From the NCBI GenBank assembly GCA_005239945.1, contig SBAY01000072.1:1-8414 (forward strand): a stretch of DNA of 8,414 bases, written 5' to 3'. Of the stretch, positions 1-6,513 are shown piece after piece; the stretch's first letter is position 1, and each line of letters starts with the position of its first letter. A model generated the notes under the pieces. It worked only from the letters and a program-made list of their open reading frames with translations. It had not been told where the DNA came from and did no database searches. The position numbers were made by a program, and so were the translations under genes. Origin of the DNA: Nitrospira sp. (GTDB lineage Bacteria; UBA9089; CG2-30-40-21; SBAY01).

Positions 1-59
1 CATTTCTTGGGTAACTAAAATCCATACCCTTGTAATTAAAAAGTTTTGGAAAAGGGGAG

Positions 60-101
60 TTTGAGGGGGAAAACTTTTTTCAAAAAGTTTTCCCCCTCAA
101 A
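60..101. repeat. Perfect 20-bp inverted repeat (palindromic intergenic element)
   Basis: Arms 60-79 and 82-101 are exact reverse complements with only two bases between them. The G/C block (GGGGG paired with CCCCC) lies in the middle of an A/T-rich stem. The decamer AAAAAGTTTT at 38-47 repeats in direct orientation at 82-91, so 38-47 could also pair with 70-79 as an alternative stem. Neither side is followed by a T-run like that of an intrinsic terminator, and no gene ends in the window to its left. It lies upstream of the sprA promoter and so outside that transcript. It most resembles a dispersed palindromic element of REP or MITE type; this is inference from shape only. Confidence 0.75.
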
Positions 102-162
102 AAATTCACTTCTTTAAATCATTGCTAAAAGTTGGGGAATTACTGTCTGAATTAAAAAACAC

Positions 163-191
163 TTGCATTTAACTAAATGCTATGGTATAAT
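163..191 (+). promoter_or_regulatory. Sigma-70-type promoter with extended -10 for the SprA-like gene
   Basis: A perfect TATAAT lies at 186-191, preceded by TG at 183-184 with one base between, giving the extended -10 form TGnTATAAT. Seventeen bases upstream is TTGCAT (163-168), which shares only the leading TTG with the -35 consensus, so the extended -10 probably does most of the work. The expected start of transcription, about 7 bases past the -10 box, is near 198, at or next to the ATG at 199. No Shine-Dalgarno sequence precedes that ATG, so the mRNA would be leaderless or nearly so. Confidence 0.6.
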
Positions 192-198
192 TATACTA

Positions 199-3100
199 AT
201 GATTAAACGATATTTATTCTTAATTTTGTTTATACCTCTTCCTGTTTGGGCAAGTGAGCTATTAGAAAAAAAATTGGTTATAGACAAAGAAAAGATAACA
301 CCTTCTGTCCAGCGGACACCTGCTTATACTGAATCTACCCCTGTTAAAAAAACCTTTACTTCACCATATCAATCGTTATCACAAGGGGCTACCAGTCTGC
401 TTAAACCTATTTCTCAAGAAAAAGAAAAAATAGAGGAAGCACCCAGGGTCCAATTTCAGGTAGTTATACCTTATGAAATCCGATTGAAATTCAATGAAAC
501 TTTTTATCATGAAATTCAACGCAAAATAGAAAAGATATCAAGACTTGAGAAAAAGGAATTGCAAGAAAGAAAAACCAAAATCCTCGTTGAAAAGCAAAAA
601 CTTGTTGAAGAGGAAGAGGCAAAAATCAAGGAATTAAAGGCAAAAATAGCTCAGGAAGAAAAAGAACGATTTGAGGAAAAGATGAGATTAATAGATGAGG
701 AGATTGAACAGGAACTTGTCCGCAGAAAGAAAAAATTGGAAGAGGAAAAAAGGATTAAGGAATTAGCGACTAAAAAACTTGAGGACAAAGACCGGATAAA
801 GGAGGAAGAGGAGAAAAAGGTTTTAGAGGCCCAAAGGCAGGTTGAAAAGGCTGAAATCGAAGCCAGGCAAAAGGCTGAACAAGAAAGAAAGATTGAGGAA
901 TTGGAGGCTAAACGAAAACTAGAAGAGGAAAAAACAGCCAAACAAAAGAAACGAGAAGAAAAAATTCGACTTGCCAGGGAAAAAAGAGAGGCTAAAGAAT
1001 TAAGAAAGAAGGAGTTGAAAGAGAAAGAAAGAGAAAAAACAGAGAAAGAGAAAAGGAAAAGGGAAGAGGAGGAGAAAAAATTAGCTGAACATAAAGAGAT
1101 TGATCTGGATAGAGTTCTTGACCGGGAATTACCTGCTGGTTCAAGATTAACGATTGATGGGACAAAAATAATTGATATAAAAGTAGGAGATAGTCAATAT
1201 CTTGATTCTAAACGGCGTAAAAACAAGGAAAATCCCGGCGGCGGATTTACCTCAGGCATTAATATACACCAGGAATTAACCGTTAGACTTCAAGGGGTAG
1301 TCAAGGAGAGAATCAATGTCAATGTTGATTATAGTGATGTTAATTCCAACAAGAAACAGAATTTTTATATAAATTATAAAGGTGACCAAAGAGAGGTAGT
1401 CCAAAAAGTAGAATTTGGCGATGTTAAATTTACTGCCCCGGGAACAGAGTTTGTGGGCTATAATAGTCAGGTATTTGGTGTCAGTGCTGAGGCAAAGGTT
1501 GGTCATAAAATTAAATTATGGGGTATTGCCAGTAGAAGTAAAGGACTCAGGGTAACCAAAGAATTTAAAGGGGATAAAAGGATAGTAGATATTAACCGAG
1601 CAGATACCGCCTATATTGCCCAAAAATATTACTCCCTTTTACCCCAGGGGCTTTATCCCCAACCACAGTTACCTCTTGTCTTAGAGGCGGTCTATATCGA
1701 TGACAACAATGGAAATAATAACAATCCTCCTAAGTATATTGGCCTGATTACGGCCCAAATAGATTTACCTGGCATTGGCAGTAAAACCCATAATGGCTCT
1801 TTTGACATTCAATATGAGGGTGAGGATTATGTGTTTGACGCAAATTCCGGAATTATTACCTTTAAACAAAGTATTGGGAATGATTACAAGGTTGGGGTAG
1901 TTTTCAGGGATAATATGGGTCGTTATTTCCCAGCAAATCATTATTCACAAAATACCCCTGCGGGGACTATATTAATGATTGAACCAGGGTTAGATCACAG
2001 ATATGATGTCTTTGAACAAAGAAATTACTATAGTATCGGCAAAAATATTCCCACAGATACCCTGCTTGAAGTAAAGATTATAGACAATGCCGGCAAAGAC
2101 TATTATGATAATAAAGCACCCTTTGGTTCAAAAGGTAATGATGAATATTACTACTTACAGATTTTTGGATTGGATAATGATGGTGACAAAAAGATTGATA
2201 ATGACAAAGAGCGTGATTATATTGACCATGATGAGGGTATTATAAAATTCCCGGACCCAACCCCATTTAACCTCATAGGCATAGGCACAGAATCCAATCC
2301 TTTTCTGAATAGCCACTTTAATGAGTTAAAAAATGCCCTGGGGACACTATCTATTTCCTATGAGCCAGATGATAATATTCCTTATGACCAACGGCATAAA
2401 TATACTATCCTTGGAACTTATACAACGAAGGTTAAGAATTATACCTTAGGCTATTTGAATATTGTCCCGGGAAGTGAGCAAATATATATTGATGGCAAGC
2501 TATTAACTAAGGATGCTGATTATTTCATTGATTATGATACAGGGTTTTTAACCTTTATGCCGCATATAAATATCACTGAAAACACTACTATCAAAATAGA
2601 TTATGAATATACGCCTTTTATAGGCACAAAATACCAGAAAACAGTAGCCGGTGTCCGGGGTGAATGGACACCAAACAATAATTTTTCAATTGGTTCTACC
2701 TTTCTTTATGAAGGTGCACCCAAATTAACAAAGGTGCCAAAAGCTGATGACCCAATGCTTGGAAATTTACAGGTAATTGGTGTAAATAGCTCTGTTAAAC
2801 TTAGCCCTATTTTAAAAGACCTGTTTAATTTGGAGAATAATTTACCTGTGGATGTTACTATTACGGGTGAGGTAGCTAAATCATTCAAAAATAAAAATAG
2901 CTTTGGTTCGGCTATAATTGATTCTATGGAAGGGGTTGAAAATGCAAGGGAAATCAGCATGAGTGAAACTGCCTGGCAATTAAGTAGTTTGCCTGAGGCT
3001 AATTTGACAAGGGCTAAATTATGGTATTGTAAAAGTAGCGAAGGAAATTTGCTGACTTCCCCTTCTCGTCGTAATATAACAGAAATATCCGGTCCCTATG

Positions 3101-6100
3101 ATTATGAAGAGAATGTGCAATGGGAAGAAGATGATACCGTAGAGGAAAATGTATTAAGACTTGATTATTCGGAGTTTGGAACCGACTCATGGATTTCTAT
3201 AGTCCAACCTTTATCCAATGTCCCACTTGATTGGACAGGCTATACCCATTTAGAAATCTGGTTAAGGGACCAGGACATTAATAAAATCGATGAATTATAT
3301 ATTGATTTAGGTGAGGTCTCAGAAAATGCTGATGGAATTGGGATAGAACCTGAAAAAGAAGATCAAAATGGCGATTTTATTTTAAATAAAAATGAAGATA
3401 TCGGTTGGACATTCTCTTATCCAGATGAAACAACTAAGGTAGGGGCAGATAATAATCAACTTGATACCGAGGATTTGGATGGAAACGGTGTTTTAACTAC
3501 CCAGGAGAATTATTTTGTCCTTAAATTCAAAGACTTTACTGAAGGGACGGTTAGTATCAGGAATCGAATAGGTGATTGGCGATTATGGTCTATTCCTTTA
3601 TCAAAGGCAGAAAAAGGTTCGCTAACCCAGTCACCGAGATGGAATGGCATTAAACAGGTTAGATTACGATTTAAAGGCACACAAACCACTTCTCCAGATG
3701 GTGAAATTCGGCTTGGTGGTCTTGCCCTTGTGGGTAGTGGTCGATGGTTAATTGGCACGGTTACCCCAGCAGGTAAAGGAACATTCACCGTTAACTCAAA
3801 AAATGCCGAGGACGATGCCTATTCCTCCATTAGATACAATGAGGATTACAAAAAACTTTACCCGGATGAGGAGATGAAAAGGGAAGAGGCCTTAGTTCTG
3901 AAATATGAGTTACAGCAGGCTACTGTGGGAACTACCACTATACCCTCTAAGGGTTATACCTACCGAACATTTCCTAACAAACAAAATTACAATGACTATA
4001 AATACCTTAAATTCTGGGTTTATGGGGATAATAAAGGTGGAAAATTCTTTATTAGATTTGGGCTGGATGAAAATAATTATTTTGGATATACCCTGCCGAT
4101 TAATTTCTCCGGTTGGCAACTAATAAATGTCAATCTGGATGATTTCAAGAAGGAACTGATTAAGCTGATTGAGGAAGGAAAAAGAAAAGGCACCGCTACC
4201 CCGCCTTATAATTATGCCCAACTCCCCTTTGGTTATGAAGCTAAATCCAACCCTAATTTCGATAATATTCAATGGATAAGTGTTGGAATTGAAAATACCT
4301 CAACAACCAATTTGCTCAAAGGTGAAGTTTATGTTAATGATATTCACCTGGATCATGCCCAGAAGGCAGAAGGCTCGGCAGGAAAAATTGCCATTAATAC
4401 TAAATTCAAGGATTATCTCACCCTTGATTGGAGTGGGAAGATAATAGGCAGTGAATTCGAATGTCTGGGTCGTGTGCCTCAAAATGATGAAACAAAAAGA
4501 CAAGACATCGCCGTTAATTTTACTAAAATAAATTTCTTACCGCTTAATTATCAATGGTATGAAAACATTAATGAACTTGACCCAACTAAAGGCACAAATC
4601 TCCTTAATGATAATTCTGGTAAAACTACTGAAGAATATCAGAAGATAACCGCCACCCTTAAACTTAAACAATTGGTTAAAAAACTCCAAAAATTCCCTGA
4701 TATGACTATTAATTCCTGGGTTGATCGTAAAACAATCGATACCGCTCGACGAAGTAAAAAAGAAAATGAGATTTATGAAAATCTACATGGAGATACAAGT
4801 TATGTTTATAATTATACCTTTCCTAAAAAGGTATTCAAATGGATACCAACCGGTGAAGACCTTTCTCTTTCATCCACCTATAAACATAGTGAGGACCTGG
4901 CAAAAAAGGATTACAAAATAGAAAAGACAAAAAATGAAAAAATCTTAACCAGAACCCAGGATGAGGTATTAACCTTGAAGTTCACCCCGATAAAGACATT
5001 AAAAGGTGAATCTTCTCTTAAAGCCGCCCAAACAAGTAAAAAGATAACCAATATTTCCCAGGATGACACCAAATATTATCTTACCTCAAGAACCCTCGAA
5101 CAGTCATTTAATCGGGTAGTATATAGTGGTATTCCTTTTGTTAGTCCTCGATTCGATACTGGCATGAAATATGTAGAGTCATACAAAGGAACATCGACTA
5201 ATAGGACAAAGGATATTAATACTACGGCTCATTTTGAAGTAACTACTGAGTCAGCCCTTAATCCCTTTGAATGGTTTCCTAAAGCAGGATATTGGCCTCG
5301 CTATAAACTCTTTACCATTACTCCTCAGTTTGTCCTTGATGTGACGGCTAATTATTCTAACATTTCTACAGAATTGGGTTCATGGGAATGTATAAAAAAG
5401 ATTTATAAGAATTATTATCAAGGGCAGTTACTCAAAGGAGAAGGACCTAAGACAGGTCAATACCCATCATTTGGCGGAGAAAGAATATCTGCCGGTAATA
5501 AACGAAAATATGAATTAAGAAGCAATTGGTATCCTAAATGGAAACCGATGGAAAGGACATCACTTACCTATACCCGCACCGATGATAAAACTCAAAACCA
5601 AAGTTCTTTATCCAGGATATTAACCGATTCTTATGTTACCGATATAGGGATTAATTTATTGACCGTCTTGCCTAAATATAGCCAATTCTTAGGCACATCA
5701 TCTTCGGATAAGACATATTTCAATACTAAATATACCTGGACCAGAACGGAATCGAACCAGACAACGATTAAAACAGACATTAACCCATCGCTCACCTGGG
5801 ACCGTAAATGGAAAGAAGGATTAAATACCAGCTTTACCTTATCCCATCAAAATTCTAAAACAAAGAAACAGGGTGGACTCAAAGATTTTGTAGTCAATAC
5901 CTCACCAACTTTTCAAATAAAACATGATATTAAAAGACCAAAGCCGGTTAAACTTCCATTTGGACGCAAGATTACCTTACAAAGAAGACTTGAAACTACC
6001 ACTATCTTTAAAATTGACTGGCAGAAAGAAGGAACGAATAACAGGGTGACAAAAGATCTAAATGCCTATTCTATTAATATGAGCGGAAGTTATGAATTGC

Positions 6101-6216
6101 AAAAGAATGTTAAAGGCACATTAGGAGGTAAATTAGGCTATACGCGAAATAAATTAGAAAAGGATAAGGATTTTTATGGTTATGAGGCAGGATTCAAGGT
6201 AACATTTACATTTTAA
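199..6216 (+). CDS. sprA: SprA-family outer-membrane translocon-like protein with long N-terminal helical segment
   Basis: This 2005-residue protein resembles SprA (Sov), the giant outer-membrane barrel that exports proteins in type 9 secretion and gliding. The ATG at 199 is chosen because a Sec signal peptide follows directly (KR, then hydrophobic residues 5-16, cleavage after VWA, residue 19); a longer reading from TTG 163 would add 12 residues and use the -35 box as codons. Residues 75-300 are Glu/Lys/Arg-rich helix. Residues 310-835 form a first SprA-type region with three DY-x-D...G-x-x-x-F repeats (543, 673, 774). Residues 900-1390 form a second region: IIDSMEGVENAR then TAWQLSSLP (the family's DDFEG...ASTP signature), an EF-hand-like loop at 1092-1103 before NYF, then KGEVYVNDIHL at 1374-1384. 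Residues 1400-2005 are rich in beta strands and end in FKVTFTF, a terminal Phe typical of BAM substrates. Bacteroidota SprA is usually about 2400 residues. There is no lipobox. Family membership is well supported; export function in this host is inferred. Confidence 0.85.
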   Translation: MIKRYLFLILFIPLPVWASELLEKKLVIDKEKITPSVQRTPAYTESTPVKKTFTSPYQSLSQGATSLLKPISQEKEKIEEAPRVQFQVVIPYEIRLKFNETFYHEIQRKIEKISRLEKKELQERKTKILVEKQKLVEEEEAKIKELKAKIAQEEKERFEEKMRLIDEEIEQELVRRKKKLEEEKRIKELATKKLEDKDRIKEEEEKKVLEAQRQVEKAEIEARQKAEQERKIEELEAKRKLEEEKTAKQKKREEKIRLAREKREAKELRKKELKEKEREKTEKEKRKREEEEKKLAEHKEIDLDRVLDRELPAGSRLTIDGTKIIDIKVGDSQYLDSKRRKNKENPGGGFTSGINIHQELTVRLQGVVKERINVNVDYSDVNSNKKQNFYINYKGDQREVVQKVEFGDVKFTAPGTEFVGYNSQVFGVSAEAKVGHKIKLWGIASRSKGLRVTKEFKGDKRIVDINRADTAYIAQKYYSLLPQGLYPQPQLPLVLEAVYIDDNNGNNNNPPKYIGLITAQIDLPGIGSKTHNGSFDIQYEGEDYVFDANSGIITFKQSIGNDYKVGVVFRDNMGRYFPANHYSQNTPAGTILMIEPGLDHRYDVFEQRNYYSIGKNIPTDTLLEVKIIDNAGKDYYDNKAPFGSKGNDEYYYLQIFGLDNDGDKKIDNDKERDYIDHDEGIIKFPDPTPFNLIGIGTESNPFLNSHFNELKNALGTLSISYEPDDNIPYDQRHKYTILGTYTTKVKNYTLGYLNIVPGSEQIYIDGKLLTKDADYFIDYDTGFLTFMPHINITENTTIKIDYEYTPFIGTKYQKTVAGVRGEWTPNNNFSIGSTFLYEGAPKLTKVPKADDPMLGNLQVIGVNSSVKLSPILKDLFNLENNLPVDVTITGEVAKSFKNKNSFGSAIIDSMEGVENAREISMSETAWQLSSLPEANLTRAKLWYCKSSEGNLLTSPSRRNITEISGPYDYEENVQWEEDDTVEENVLRLDYSEFGTDSWISIVQPLSNVPLDWTGYTHLEIWLRDQDINKIDELYIDLGEVSENADGIGIEPEKEDQNGDFILNKNEDIGWTFSYPDETTKVGADNNQLDTEDLDGNGVLTTQENYFVLKFKDFTEGTVSIRNRIGDWRLWSIPLSKAEKGSLTQSPRWNGIKQVRLRFKGTQTTSPDGEIRLGGLALVGSGRWLIGTVTPAGKGTFTVNSKNAEDDAYSSIRYNEDYKKLYPDEEMKREEALVLKYELQQATVGTTTIPSKGYTYRTFPNKQNYNDYKYLKFWVYGDNKGGKFFIRFGLDENNYFGYTLPINFSGWQLINVNLDDFKKELIKLIEEGKRKGTATPPYNYAQLPFGYEAKSNPNFDNIQWISVGIENTSTTNLLKGEVYVNDIHLDHAQKAEGSAGKIAINTKFKDYLTLDWSGKIIGSEFECLGRVPQNDETKRQDIAVNFTKINFLPLNYQWYENINELDPTKGTNLLNDNSGKTTEEYQKITATLKLKQLVKKLQKFPDMTINSWVDRKTIDTARRSKKENEIYENLHGDTSYVYNYTFPKKVFKWIPTGEDLSLSSTYKHSEDLAKKDYKIEKTKNEKILTRTQDEVLTLKFTPIKTLKGESSLKAAQTSKKITNISQDDTKYYLTSRTLEQSFNRVVYSGIPFVSPRFDTGMKYVESYKGTSTNRTKDINTTAHFEVTTESALNPFEWFPKAGYWPRYKLFTITPQFVLDVTANYSNISTELGSWECIKKIYKNYYQGQLLKGEGPKTGQYPSFGGERISAGNKRKYELRSNWYPKWKPMERTSLTYTRTDDKTQNQSSLSRILTDSYVTDIGINLLTVLPKYSQFLGTSSSDKTYFNTKYTWTRTESNQTTIKTDINPSLTWDRKWKEGLNTSFTLSHQNSKTKKQGGLKDFVVNTSPTFQIKHDIKRPKPVKLPFGRKITLQRRLETTTIFKIDWQKEGTNNRVTKDLNAYSINMSGSYELQKNVKGTLGGKLGYTRNKLEKDKDFYGYEAGFKVTFTF

Positions 6217-6226
6217 AAAGTTTCCA

Positions 6227-6250
6227 GGTTCAAGGTTCAGGGTTTAAGGG
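6227..6250. repeat. Tandem heptamer repeat (GGTTCAA-type, three units)
   Basis: Units GGTTCAA (6227-6233), GGTTCAG (6234-6240) and GGTTTAA (6241-6247), followed by GGG, form a 7-bp tandem array starting 11 bases after the SprA-like stop codon. The remaining 6251-6370 shows no convincing gene and no clear terminator. The array resembles the short heptanucleotide repeats seen between genes in some bacteria, such as the STRR repeats of cyanobacteria. A function is not evident. Confidence 0.6.
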
Positions 6251-6370
6251 AAAGGGAATGAAATCCTTTATCGGAATTTCTTTATCTTTTGAAGGTATAA
6301 TATTGAATGGAGAATGTATAGCACCTATTGGCCAAAAGTTCTCATCCGAAGTTCCCCCACAAATTTTTAG

Positions 6371-6452
6371 GTGATCGGTTATCGGTATTCAGGTAATCAG
6401 TAATTTCAAATAAAGCGTTAAAACCGATTACCGATAACCGATAACCGATTAC
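6371..6452. repeat. Large imperfect inverted repeat built from 7-bp units between convergent genes
   Basis: The right arm (6423-6450) is four exact-length heptamers: ACCGATT, ACCGATA, ACCGATA, ACCGATT. The left arm (6371-6400) reads as the reverse complement, GTGATCG and GTTATCG and then two slightly longer units, GTATTCAG and GTAATCAG. The outermost 16 bases of the two arms (6371-6386 against 6437-6452) pair with a single G-T wobble; the inner part has mismatches and a bulge. The loop is about 24 bases. It lies between the two convergent stop codons and could end transcription from either side, but neither flank has a strong T-run, so repeat is the safer label. Confidence 0.7.
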
Positions 6453-6513
6453 TATTTAATAATCCCCAGCTTACCTATTGCCTTTTGCCCCAATCTCCCA
6501 CTTTTGCATTATT

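Noticed and set aside
60..101. Reading the left palindrome as an intrinsic terminator of a gene to the left.
   Set aside because: The stem is followed by an A-run rather than a T-run on the plus strand and by a C/T mixture on the minus strand, the loop is only two bases, and no gene end is visible in bases 1-59.
651..941. A 96-codon minus-strand frame rich in Ser and Phe.
   Set aside because: It is the mirror of the Glu/Lys-rich helix codons on the plus strand (GAA/GAG/AAA read backwards give TTC/CTC/TTT) and lies wholly inside the SprA-like gene.
2706..4503. Several frames of 67-92 codons on either strand inside the SprA-like gene.
   Set aside because: They overlap a clearly coding frame with continuous family similarity, and have no ribosome sites or recognisable domains.
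6296..6301. A TATAAT hexamer in the intergenic gap as a promoter.
   Set aside because: No -35-like sequence lies 16-18 bases upstream, and no gene follows on the plus strand.
6258..6374. A 38-codon plus-strand reading frame from ATG 6258 to TGA 6374, preceded by AAGGGAAAGGGA.
   Set aside because: The purine run comes from the adjoining GGTTTAAGGG repeat, the frame ends inside the next repeat, and the peptide has no recognisable feature. A chance frame is more likely than a gene.
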